This document shows, piece by piece, positions 5,910-13,110 of a stretch of 15,599 nucleotides of DNA. How positions within the stretch are numbered: position 1 is the stretch's first letter; every line of letters begins with the position of its first letter. The DNA comes from Bulleidia sp. (lineage in GTDB: Bacteria; Bacillota_I; Bacilli_A; Erysipelotrichales; Erysipelotrichaceae), in NCBI GenBank assembly GCA_016293365.1, contig JAEDEK010000037.1:1-15599 (forward strand). Direction: 5' to 3'. Both the position numbers and the translations under genes were made by a program. Below the pieces are notes generated by a model, which worked only from the letters and a program-made list of their open reading frames with translations, made no database searches and was not told the DNA's origin.

Positions 5910-6428
5910 ATGAAAAAATTCTTACTGAAATGCCTTTCTATGATTATGTGTGTAACTGTGCTTGCAGTGCCGGTATTTGCAGAAGAGCCAGAGGAAACCG
6001 GACAGCTTGGCTGCTCCGTATCCATGAATCCGGTACCGGAAGTTGGCGAAGTGATTCTGCTTGAAGATCTTTCGGATCCGGAAACAATCATTCCAAGAGG
6101 AGCAGCTCCTGTAACCCGCAATGTCAGTAAAACCTACAGCATTCGAATTCAGGATTCCAGTGGAAGCTGTGTTTCCAGTGCTACAGTCAGTGTGACAGGA
6201 AATTATTCCTATGACGCCTCAACCGGTGAGATACTCAGTACAAATATCACAGCAGCTGTGACAAGTGCGCCGTCTTTATGGACAGTAGGTATTGCATCGC
6301 AATGGACTACAGTCAGTGGTACTTCCATCTCCCATAGTATTTACTACTACTCCAGGGTAAATGATCCATATTCCTGCATGGTTGGCGGTGGTAACTGGTA
6401 CAGCGGTGCAACATTCCAAATTAAATAA
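5910..6428 (+). CDS. Secreted protein of unknown function
   Basis: ATG at 5910 follows AAAAGGAGAACGATT. Residues 1-24 form a classic signal peptide (MKKFLLKCLSMIMC..., cleavage VFA/EE). The mature 148 residues begin with an acidic segment (EEPEETGQLGC), then a Ser/Thr/Tyr-rich, probably all-beta region (TYSIRIQDSSGSC, SATVSVTGNYSYD, SISHSIYYYSRV, GGGNWYSGATFQIK). No sortase signal, transmembrane helix or enzyme motif is visible, so it is likely released. It is first in the P2 transcript, 80 bases ahead of the regulator gene, so expression should follow whatever signal the regulator senses. Function unknown. Confidence 0.85.
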   Translation: MKKFLLKCLSMIMCVTVLAVPVFAEEPEETGQLGCSVSMNPVPEVGEVILLEDLSDPETIIPRGAAPVTRNVSKTYSIRIQDSSGSCVSSATVSVTGNYSYDASTGEILSTNITAAVTSAPSLWTVGIASQWTTVSGTSISHSIYYYSRVNDPYSCMVGGGNWYSGATFQIK

Positions 6429-6464
6429 TAATCTCAGCAGAATTAACAGCGTTTTATGAAAGGA

Positions 6465-6495
6465 AAGAGGCTGAAATCAGAGGTTTCAGCTTCTT
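6465..6495 (+). promoter_or_regulatory. Stem-loop between the secreted-protein and MerR-family genes
   Basis: AAGAGGCTGAAA/TTTCAGCTTCTT forms a 12-bp stem (one G-U) with a 7-base loop, ending 13 bases before the regulator's ATG. No T-run follows, so it is a poor terminator. It may act as a processing or attenuation site that lowers regulator level relative to the secreted protein. Confidence 0.6.
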
Positions 6496-6508
6496 GTAGT
6501 TATGTAAG

Positions 6509-7306
6509 ATGAAGAAAGCAGATTTAAAGAAACTGACAGGTTTGTCAAATGGTTCGCTTTACTACTATGAAAAACTGGGATTATTTCAACCGAATCGTAC
6601 AAAAAACAATTATCGTTTATATGATAAAAGTGATTTTGGAAAAGTTATTTGTGTTCAAAAATATAATCGTCTTGGGGTAACGATTCAGGACCTGGTCATT
6701 GCGCTGACGGAACGTGATATCGAATACCTACATGGATTACTGGAAAAATTACAGGATCAGAAAAAAGAGGAGCTGGAAAGAATTGATCGACAGGTATCTT
6801 ACGTCAACTATTTATTGAAGGAAACGAATGATATTCAACAGAAGCTGGGGTGTTATGAAGTGGTTGTTAATACACCTTCTGTAATGTTTGAATTTGAAAA
6901 GGTGCATCAAACCGGAGATTTGGAACATTTTGATATTGACCGGATTGGACATTGGAATCAATACCTTGAGTATGCTGATCTTGTTTTCAGTATACCGGAA
7001 AAAGAGCTTGATGAAAATCAGTTCACACATGCAATCTGGTATCATACCATAAATAAGGAAACAGCTGACTCTTTTCACGACCCTTTCCTTGATTCACTCC
7101 CTGTCAGTAAACCATGCAGGGCATTGACCTGTTGGATCAAAGTAGATAAAAACAGCGAAACAGATATGCTGGAACAGTTGAAGGAATGTGTGAAATATGC
7201 CAGAGAACATGATTATCATATTACTGGAAGAATCGGGGCTAGACTATTTCTTCTCGCAAGTGATTATGCGTATTTCAAGGTGGGGCTTGAACTGGAAGAT
7301 GATTGA
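6509..7306 (+). CDS. MerR-family transcription regulator with GyrI/BmrR-like effector domain
   Basis: The N-terminus MKKADLKKLTGLSNGSLYYYEKLGLFQP is a MerR winged helix (helix-turn-helix plus LYYYEKLGL and NNYRLYD in the wing). A helix at about 70-112 (ERDIEYLHGLLEKLQDQKKEELERI) forms the dimer coiled coil. Residues ~118-265 resemble the BmrR/GyrI-like ligand domain, suggesting it senses a small molecule rather than a metal. There is no Shine-Dalgarno at the only possible start; an in-frame stop lies at 6497. An 18-codon frame (6456-6512) ends in TGA overlapping this ATG, so translational coupling is possible. It probably binds the dyads in P1 and P2 and so controls the surface-protein genes and itself. 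Confidence 0.9.
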   Translation: MKKADLKKLTGLSNGSLYYYEKLGLFQPNRTKNNYRLYDKSDFGKVICVQKYNRLGVTIQDLVIALTERDIEYLHGLLEKLQDQKKEELERIDRQVSYVNYLLKETNDIQQKLGCYEVVVNTPSVMFEFEKVHQTGDLEHFDIDRIGHWNQYLEYADLVFSIPEKELDENQFTHAIWYHTINKETADSFHDPFLDSLPVSKPCRALTCWIKVDKNSETDMLEQLKECVKYAREHDYHITGRIGARLFLLASDYAYFKVGLELEDD

Positions 7307-7328
7307 GGAATAACGGATCGTAGAAGCA

Positions 7329-7357
7329 TTTACTTTTAGGCCTTTTTGATTTAAGAT
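7329..7357 (+). promoter_or_regulatory. Probable promoter of pfp
   Basis: TTTACT (7329-7334), a 17-base spacer and TAAGAT (7352-7357), 38 bases before the pfp start. Each hexamer matches consensus at 4 of 6. No terminator separates it from the MerR-family gene, so read-through may contribute. Confidence 0.4.
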
Positions 7358-7394
7358 ACTAGCAGGAAAAAAGAGGAGAAAAAGGAGTACAAAA

Positions 7395-9056
7395 ATGAAA
7401 CTTTCACCACTTCAGACTGCTAGATACCAGTACAGTCCAAAACTTCCTGGAATGTTAAGAAACGGTATCGCAGAGATTTCTGTAAAGGAAGGCGAAGCAA
7501 CACAGAGTGTTGCCGATCAGGAAAAGATCAAGGCATTATTCCCAAATACATATGGTAAGAAGGAAATTGTCTTCGAAAAGGGAGCAAACACATCCGAAGC
7601 TAAGAAGCAGGTTGTAGGTGTTATCCTTTCCGGTGGTCAGGCACCTGGCGGACACAATGTCATCTGTGGTCTGTATGATGCGTTAAAGGCTACAGATAAG
7701 GAAAACGTTCTGTATGGTTTCAAGAATGGTCCAAGTGGACTTCTTGATGATGATTATCTGATCTTCGATGATGAATACATCGATGCATACAGAAACACAG
7801 GCGGATTCGATATTATCGGTTCCGGCAGAACAAAGCTTGAAAGCGAAGACCAGTTTGCAGTAGCTGCTGAAGTATGCAAGAAGCATGGCATTACAGCAAT
7901 CGTCATCATCGGTGGTGATGACTCCAATACAAACGCTGCAGTTCTTGCTGAATATTTCGCAGCTCACAACACAGGTGTTCAGGTAATCGGCTGTCCTAAG
8001 ACAATCGATGGCGACCTGAAGAATGAAGACATCGAATGCTCTTTCGGTTTCGATACAGCTACAAAGACATACAGTGAAGTCATTGGTAACATTGAAAGAG
8101 ATGCTAACTCCGCTAAGAAGTACTGGCACTTTGTTAAGGTTATGGGCCGTTCCGCTTCTCACGTTGCTCTGGAATGTGCACTGGAAACACAGCCTAACGT
8201 CTGCCTGATTTCTGAAGAAGTTGCAGCTAAGAAGATGTCCCTGTCTCAGATTGCTGACTACATCGCTGACTCTGTTGAAAAGCGTGCAGCTAACGGCATG
8301 AACTTCGGTGTTGCAATTATTCCGGAAGGTGTTGTTGAATTCGTTCCTGAATTCTCTGCACTGATCAAGGAAATCAATGAACTGCTTGCTGGTTCCAAGA
8401 CAGAAGAATTCAATGCTCTGCCAACATGGAAGGACAAGTATGCATTCATTGAAAAGGGTCTGACACCTGAATCCATGGCTGTATTTGCAATTCTGCCTGA
8501 AACAATTCAGCAGCAGCTGTTCCTGGAAAGAGACCCACACGGAAACGTTCAGGTATCTCTGATCGAATCTGAAAAGCTGTTCTCTGCTCTTGTTAAGAAC
8601 AAGCTGGATGAAAGAAAGGCTGCAGGCACATATAAGGGCAAGTTCTCTGCTCTGCACCACTTCTTTGGTTATGAAGGAAGATGTGCATTCCCATCCAACT
8701 TTGATGCTGACTACTGCTACTCCTTAGGATACAACGCATTCATGCTGATTCAGTATGGCTACAACGGATACCTTTCCAAGGTTTCCAACCTGTCCAAGCC
8801 AGCTGAAGAATGGGTTGCAGGTGGTATGCCAATCACAAAGATGATGAACATGGAAAGAAGAAATGGTGAAGACAAGCCAGTTATCAAGAAGGCTCTTGTT
8901 GACCTGGAAGGCAAGCCATTCAAGTATTTCGAAGCTCACAGAGATGAATGGGCTGTAGAAACAGCATTCACATATCCTGGTGCTATTCAGTACTATGGAC
9001 CAGCTGAAGTCTGTGATCTTACAACAAGAACACTCGCTCTTGAAAAAGGCGAATAA
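7395..9056 (+). CDS. pfp: Pyrophosphate-dependent 6-phosphofructokinase (long form)
   Basis: This enzyme phosphorylates fructose 6-phosphate with PPi, reversibly, in cytoplasmic glycolysis. The 553 residues fit the long (plant-beta/spirochaete-like) class. Motifs: GVILSGGQAPGGHN (75-88), IGGDDSNTNA (172-181) with Asp where ATP enzymes have Gly in GGDG, PKTIDGDLKN (201-210) with the Lys typical of PPi enzymes, and MGRSASH (250-256). The DD and K signatures together indicate PPi rather than ATP as donor. ATG at 7395 follows GGAGAAAAAGGAGTACAAAA. Codon use is strongly biased (AAG for Lys, GCT/GCA for Ala, few rare codons) unlike the neighbours, as expected for a highly expressed glycolytic gene. 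It is a single-gene unit ended by a terminator. Confidence 0.97.
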   Translation: MKLSPLQTARYQYSPKLPGMLRNGIAEISVKEGEATQSVADQEKIKALFPNTYGKKEIVFEKGANTSEAKKQVVGVILSGGQAPGGHNVICGLYDALKATDKENVLYGFKNGPSGLLDDDYLIFDDEYIDAYRNTGGFDIIGSGRTKLESEDQFAVAAEVCKKHGITAIVIIGGDDSNTNAAVLAEYFAAHNTGVQVIGCPKTIDGDLKNEDIECSFGFDTATKTYSEVIGNIERDANSAKKYWHFVKVMGRSASHVALECALETQPNVCLISEEVAAKKMSLSQIADYIADSVEKRAANGMNFGVAIIPEGVVEFVPEFSALIKEINELLAGSKTEEFNALPTWKDKYAFIEKGLTPESMAVFAILPETIQQQLFLERDPHGNVQVSLIESEKLFSALVKNKLDERKAAGTYKGKFSALHHFFGYEGRCAFPSNFDADYCYSLGYNAFMLIQYGYNGYLSKVSNLSKPAEEWVAGGMPITKMMNMERRNGEDKPVIKKALVDLEGKPFKYFEAHRDEWAVETAFTYPGAIQYYGPAEVCDLTTRTLALEKGE

Positions 9057-9074
9057 TCCATCTTAAATCAGAAT

Positions 9075-9106
9075 GAGTCGTCAGTAATATGCTGAGGACT
9101 CTTTTT
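9075..9106 (+). terminator. Intrinsic terminator after pfp
   Basis: GAGTCGTCAG/CTGAGGACTC (9 pairs with one G-G mismatch), 7-base loop, followed by TTTTT. Confidence 0.88.
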
Positions 9107-9116
9107 GTATTGTGAC

Positions 9117-9141
9117 AAAAAAAACCCGGATGCACCGGGCT
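9117..9141 (-). terminator. Intrinsic terminator of the symporter gene
   Basis: On the minus strand GCCCGG-TGCAT-CCGGGT is followed by seven or more T residues, 14 bases past the symporter stop. The pfp and symporter units therefore converge on two back-to-back terminators. Confidence 0.85.
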
Positions 9142-9154
9142 TCTGTATGAATGC

Positions 9155-10504
9155 TTACTGATCGAGTCTGTTATATGTTTCTTCGTTGAGCTGGCCTTCA
9201 CTTTTTGCCACAATGACGGAACATGCACTGTCACCGACGACATTCAACGCTGTAACGAGCATTTCAATCGGACGGTTGATTGCCAGGATCAGTGTATATG
9301 CCATTAAGGCAGGTTCGTTGGCATAACCCATACCGGAAAGGATTGTAAACAGGACAACGGCACCTGCTCCAGGAGCAGCTGGTGTACCGACACTGGCAAC
9401 AAGAGCCAGTACAGCAATTGTCAGAACAGAAACGATTGTAATGTCATACCCGCCACAGCTTGCGATAAAGATGGCTGCAATGACCTGCATGATGGCTGTA
9501 CCATCCATGTTGATTGTCATACCAAGTGGCAGAACAAATGAGGAAATCTCCTTTTCAACACCAAGTTCATCTGTAGTAACCTGCAGGTTGAGAGGAAGTG
9601 TTGCAGCAGAACTGGATGTAGAGAAACCAAACATCGCAACCTTGGCAATCTTTTTGACAAACGGAACAGGATTGAGACCTGTTCTGATCCATACATACAG
9701 GCCATAGCCAAGGATCAGAGTGAGCAGAAGCAGAATGGTTGTGATTACCATGTAGATGGCAGCCGGAGCCAGAAGGCTGATGCCATAGGATGCAAATGTT
9801 CTTGTAATTAGACAGAAGATCGCAATCGGTGCGAATGTATTGACTACATATGTCAAAAAGACGGTGATGATGTCATTGACTTCACGACACAGTTTTGGAA
9901 GTACATCAATCTTTTCTCTGTTGGCATTGATCGCAAGACCTACACATACCGCAACAAATACGATTGCCAGTACGCCACCGTTATTTGTAAATGCGGAAGT
10001 GATGTTGGAAGGAACTGCATTGAGGATGATCAGAAGCGGATTGGAACCGGATGTTCCTGTACTTGCGGAAAGGCCGGCAAGATCAGTCTTGAACATTCCC
10101 ATTCTGTAACATGCCATACCTGTAACGCCTGCAAGCAGAAGTGAGATGACTGTTGTCGCAAGGAAGTTGAACAGTGTCTTTCTTGAGATTCTTCCAAAGC
10201 GGGCAGCATCGGAGATGGCGATCATCGCAAGAACAATACTTGTGAATACCATTGGAATGATAATCAGTTGCAGTGCTCTGACAAACAGCTGGCCGATCAG
10301 ATAGAACAGACCAAGTGCACTTTCATTGCCTTCAGCAGTGATGTCCGCAAACAGAAGTCTGTTGATGGTTGCCCATAATTCAGGGTTGGATGTGTTCAGT
10401 GATTCACGGATGAAGATGATGCCGATTCCTGCAATGATACCAAGAACCAGCGCGATCAGAATCCGTTTTGCCAGTGAATTGATCGAGTTTTCTTTCTTTT
10501 TCAT
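9155..10504 (-). CDS. Dicarboxylate/amino acid:cation symporter (DAACS, GltP-like)
   Basis: A 449-residue membrane carrier of the glutamate transporter fold: about eight helices plus two re-entrant hairpins. HP1 has the serine motif GFSTSSSAATLPL (293-305), TM7 has TINMDGTAIMQ (330-340), HP2 has GTPAAPGAG (373-381), and TM8 has NVVGDSACSVIVAK. It should couple amino acid or dicarboxylate uptake to Na+ or H+. Aligned to Pyrococcus GltPh by eye, the TM8 Arg that holds the side-chain carboxylate (R397) is Val417, and D394 is Glu414, so the substrate may be neutral rather than aspartate/glutamate. The start at 10504 follows AGGGAGAAATGAT. It is divergent from the TetR-family regulator gene. Confidence 0.95.
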   Translation of the reverse strand: MKKKENSINSLAKRILIALVLGIIAGIGIIFIRESLNTSNPELWATINRLLFADITAEGNESALGLFYLIGQLFVRALQLIIIPMVFTSIVLAMIAISDAARFGRISRKTLFNFLATTVISLLLAGVTGMACYRMGMFKTDLAGLSASTGTSGSNPLLIILNAVPSNITSAFTNNGGVLAIVFVAVCVGLAINANREKIDVLPKLCREVNDIITVFLTYVVNTFAPIAIFCLITRTFASYGISLLAPAAIYMVITTILLLLTLILGYGLYVWIRTGLNPVPFVKKIAKVAMFGFSTSSSAATLPLNLQVTTDELGVEKEISSFVLPLGMTINMDGTAIMQVIAAIFIASCGGYDITIVSVLTIAVLALVASVGTPAAPGAGAVVLFTILSGMGYANEPALMAYTLILAINRPIEMLVTALNVVGDSACSVIVAKSEGQLNEETYNRLDQ

Positions 10505-10519
10505 ATCATTTCTCCCTAT

Positions 10520-10553
10520 AAAGGCTTCCGGAAGAATTCCAAAAAAAGCCTTT
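10520..10553 (-). promoter_or_regulatory. Leader inverted repeat before the symporter start
   Basis: On the minus strand AAAGGCTT and AAGCCTTT (8 bp perfect) enclose GGAA/TTCC, ending 3 bases before the GGGAG ribosome binding site. Its place next to the ribosome binding site suggests an effect on translation or RNA stability. A weak promoter candidate lies at 10557-10585 on the minus strand (TTTTCA, 17 bases, TGGTAAAAA); if correct, the transcript would begin inside this repeat. Confidence 0.45.
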
Positions 10554-10607
10554 GTATTTTTACCACAAAAGAACCGATATGAAAAGATGCTTTGTTAAAT
10601 TCATGTA

Positions 10608-10636
10608 TTGAAATGAACGACCCTGTAAAGTATACT
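10608..10636 (+). promoter_or_regulatory. Promoter of the tetR-family operon
   Basis: TTGAAA (10608-10613), a 17-base spacer and TATACT (10631-10636), with a predicted start near 10643 and a leader of about 19 bases. Both hexamers are near consensus. The -10 is wholly within the operator dyad at 10627-10649. Confidence 0.8.
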
Positions 10637-10649
10637 CTGGGTATACTTT
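10627..10649 (+). promoter_or_regulatory. Operator dyad over the tetR-family promoter
   Basis: AAAGTATAC-TCTGG-GTATACTTT is a perfect inverted repeat of 9 bp with a 5-base centre, covering the -10 box and the transcript start, 13 bases before the regulator's ATG. Size and placement are typical of TetR-family autorepression. Binding is inferred. Confidence 0.8.
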
Positions 10650-10661
10650 TATGGAGAGCAT

Positions 10662-11291
10662 ATGAACAGAAGTGAAAAATCAAAGCTGAGAAAGAAAACG
10701 ATCCTGGAAGCTGCAGAGAAACTGTTTGTGCAGAAGGGTTATGAAGCAACAGGGATGGATGAGATCTGTATATGTTCCTCATTAAGCCGCAGAACCGTAT
10801 ATTCCTATTTTGACTCCAAGCAGGAAATTCTGTATGCCATCATGTCAGAACATCTAACATCATTGGAAAAGGAATTTGAAACAATTATCAAGGACAACGA
10901 TGATTTTATGATTCGATGGAAACAGATCTTTTATGCAAAGCTGTCATTTGATCGAAACTGTCCGATGGATGTGAAGCTGATCCAAAGTACCCGAAGCAAA
11001 GATATGCAGAAGAATATGGATTCTGAAGCACTGCATGAAATTGTTGTGATCGGTCAGAAGATTGAGGATTTGCTTGCGGGTGTCATGGAACAGGGAATTG
11101 CGGAAGGTATTGTCAGGGATGATATCCATCCTGTATTTGCGGTATCTGTTCTGACGGGTGGATTTGACAGTCTTTTTCAGCTTGTCAGAAGTAAAGGCAG
11201 TTATCTGAAGGAAAGATGTGGAATGGATGAAGAGATGATGCTTGAAGCAGGTTTTGATCAGCTGATGGCATCCATCCTGAAGGTGAAATGA
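10662..11291 (+). CDS. TetR/AcrR-family transcription regulator
   Basis: The first 60 residues form the TetR DNA-binding domain: KTILEAAEKLFVQKGYEATGMDEIC, then the recognition helix region SSLSRRTVYSYFDSKQEILYAI. The remaining ~150 residues are helical ligand/dimer domain with no recognisable ligand signature. The length (209) is usual. The start follows ATGGAGAGC. The helix-turn-helix contains two Cys (ICICSS) where most members have small residues. It probably represses its own promoter through the dyad at 10627-10649 and so the two downstream genes, which follow without a gap; the divergent symporter might also be affected. Confidence 0.93.
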   Translation: MNRSEKSKLRKKTILEAAEKLFVQKGYEATGMDEICICSSLSRRTVYSYFDSKQEILYAIMSEHLTSLEKEFETIIKDNDDFMIRWKQIFYAKLSFDRNCPMDVKLIQSTRSKDMQKNMDSEALHEIVVIGQKIEDLLAGVMEQGIAEGIVRDDIHPVFAVSVLTGGFDSLFQLVRSKGSYLKERCGMDEEMMLEAGFDQLMASILKVK

Positions 11292-11292
11292 T

Positions 11293-11745
11293 ATGATGTC
11301 AGGATTATCAGTTATGAATCTTCTGAAAGAAAATGCCATTGAGAAGGAAACAGATCATATTTTAGAGAATATGCAGAACAATCATAAAACAGGTTTATTA
11401 CTGACACGAGAGGAAGTATTTCAGCTGTGTGAGAAAAGGAATGAAGTATTGGTGCAATGTGAACGTCTTGAATTGAATGGCGGTATTATGGAACAGCTGA
11501 TCGATACATTTATAGATTGTCCATACATCACACGTGATGAATTTGCAGATGTCATGGAAGAAGTGATTGAAGTGTTCTATACCATGAAGAATGAATGTTC
11601 GGATCTGATTGATGATCAGCATCTGATGCATTACATGAGAAAACAACTGGATGAGTGTCATGGCGTGATTGTGATGATGAGTGATGCCGTGAATGAATAC
11701 TGCAGGAAAACGGTGGAAAAGGGAATCTATGAACCAGCTGAGTGA
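11293..11745 (+). CDS. Uncharacterised protein, DUF6323-like (tentative)
   Basis: The 150-residue product starts one base after the TetR stop (reading TGATATG), so it is translationally linked to the regulator. It is soluble, acidic and mainly helical, with GLLLTREEVFQLCEKRNEVLVQ, a LIDTFIDCPYITRDEFADVMEE segment and a C-terminal DECHGVIVMMSDAVNEYCR. No signal peptide, membrane helix or catalytic motif is visible. From memory it resembles the DUF6323 family, found beside DUF6179 proteins in Bacillota; I could not check that. The SD for this start is GAAGGTGAAATG-like and modest. It probably works with the next protein, since the genes overlap by 17 bases. Confidence 0.8.
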   Translation: MMSGLSVMNLLKENAIEKETDHILENMQNNHKTGLLLTREEVFQLCEKRNEVLVQCERLELNGGIMEQLIDTFIDCPYITRDEFADVMEEVIEVFYTMKNECSDLIDDQHLMHYMRKQLDECHGVIVMMSDAVNEYCRKTVEKGIYEPAE

Positions 11746-13018
11746 ATATGTGTTTTCATTTGATCATGATCCTTCTGATTGTGTTATGTCATTGCTGAAG
11801 CAGGGGCAGGTGCATGGGCTTGTAACGGATGAAGATCTGCAGGTATTTTATTTGAAGCTGTATTCATTGTTGGCAAAACAGGCGGATCGATATATGGAGG
11901 GCAGAAGCAGTTCAATTCCAAAAGAAACCGCAGAAGAGTTGATGAAATCCATTCTGTATGTCATCGGTATGGAAATCCGGTCAGAAGACAATGGCTATAA
12001 GGCTTTGCATAAGCTGATGTCATGGGATGTGGATTATCTTTTTGGCTCTGGATTAAGTGTGATACAAAAGAAGCTGAAGAAAGTCCGACATCTGCAGAAA
12101 TCGATACTGAACAATCTGGTGATCAGTCAAAACAGTTACTATCGATCAACGATCGAAGATGGCGTCAATGCATTTTTCGATCTTTACAGTCCGCAATATG
12201 GCGCACATCTGATTCATATCACGGCAGATTATCCGCTTATGGCACAACGTCCATCATGCCAGGGTGTTCTGTTTATGGAACAATATCTGACATTCATTCA
12301 GATTGAAAACAGATTTCTGTTACAGGTGGATGAAGAAGATCTGCACCATATCATGTTATCTGTCAGTGAGCACTATGAAAAGATACCGGTGAATCTCTGT
12401 CAGCCGGCTGTTTTTTCGGCTTTGGGCAGAGTGTTATGCGGAAAGAATCCAGAAGGTGTGATATTGCAGGATGCAGATGTTGAAAGACTGAAAGGCATTC
12501 TTTCCGTCAATGCAGATCATCTGAAAGAGATGGTGCATCACGCAATGCATCAGCTGTTATTCGCATTTCATACAGGCAGAAAAGAGACAGAGTATTTCAT
12601 GTCTTTGACAGATGGACTGGCAAAACAGATTCATCAGGCAATCATAGACAATACACTGCATAAGCTGTTTGTTGTTCCAGCCAAACAGAAAAAGAAAGGT
12701 CATGCATTGCTTTCCTATGAAAACAGAATGAATGATGAACAGTACAGTGCACTCAGTCATTTCCTTTTATGGTGTGATGATGCAAAGGCAAAGGTGGAAA
12801 AGGTCAGACAGTGCGTCGGGAGTCTTTCTGATCTGCTCGATCTTCTTGATGAAGGGCTGCTGGATCAGGATGAATGTGATGCGCTCATTGAACAGATGGA
12901 TACTTCCGCTAAGGAAATGCTTCTGTGCTATGTCAGAGGGAAAGAGTTTCTGGATACGCCATCACAAATGATTGCTTCAGCGTTGGTGGGATGTGGATGC
13001 ACTTCTGGTAATATCTGA
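11729..13018 (+). CDS. Uncharacterised protein, DUF6179-like (tentative)
   Basis: The start at 11729 (MNQLSEYVFSFDHD) follows AAGGGAATCT and overlaps the preceding gene by 17 bases; an ATG 36 bases upstream has a worse ribosome binding site. The 429-residue protein is soluble and helical in the N-terminal third. The middle contains NSYYRSTIEDGVNAFFDLYSP and GAHLIHITADYPL (about 138-172), which I recall as characteristic of DUF6179 proteins, and the C-terminal part holds an acidic helical stretch (SLSDLLDLLDEGLLDQDECDALIEQM) ending in CGC. No nucleotide-binding or enzyme motif is visible. Co-expression with TetR and the 150-residue partner under an autoregulated promoter suggests a responsive two-protein cytoplasmic system of unknown role. 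Confidence 0.82.
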   Translation: MNQLSEYVFSFDHDPSDCVMSLLKQGQVHGLVTDEDLQVFYLKLYSLLAKQADRYMEGRSSSIPKETAEELMKSILYVIGMEIRSEDNGYKALHKLMSWDVDYLFGSGLSVIQKKLKKVRHLQKSILNNLVISQNSYYRSTIEDGVNAFFDLYSPQYGAHLIHITADYPLMAQRPSCQGVLFMEQYLTFIQIENRFLLQVDEEDLHHIMLSVSEHYEKIPVNLCQPAVFSALGRVLCGKNPEGVILQDADVERLKGILSVNADHLKEMVHHAMHQLLFAFHTGRKETEYFMSLTDGLAKQIHQAIIDNTLHKLFVVPAKQKKKGHALLSYENRMNDEQYSALSHFLLWCDDAKAKVEKVRQCVGSLSDLLDLLDEGLLDQDECDALIEQMDTSAKEMLLCYVRGKEFLDTPSQMIASALVGCGCTSGNI

Positions 13019-13064
13019 TCTGGTCATATAAAAATAGTGTGAACTGGTTATTTTCCGGATTGTG

Positions 13065-13106
13065 ATTTCCTCGTATCCTGTATGAGAAATGAACAGGGGA
13101 GGAAAT
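13065..13106 (+). promoter_or_regulatory. Leader hairpin sequestering the ECF-S ribosome binding site
   Basis: ATTTCCTC (13065-13072) is perfectly complementary to GAGGAAAT (13099-13106), which contains the Shine-Dalgarno of the next gene; inside, CCTGT (13077-13081) pairs with ACAGG (13093-13097). The stem would hide the ribosome binding site and end 4 bases before the ATG. It matches no riboswitch class I know. No convincing promoter was found in the 92-base gap. Confidence 0.6.
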
Positions 13107-13110
13107 TCAT

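Noticed and set aside
7683..8660. Long minus-strand open frame opposite pfp
   Set aside because: It is the antisense shadow of the strongly codon-biased pfp gene, has no ribosome binding site and yields a Cys/Phe/Leu-rich sequence unlike any protein.
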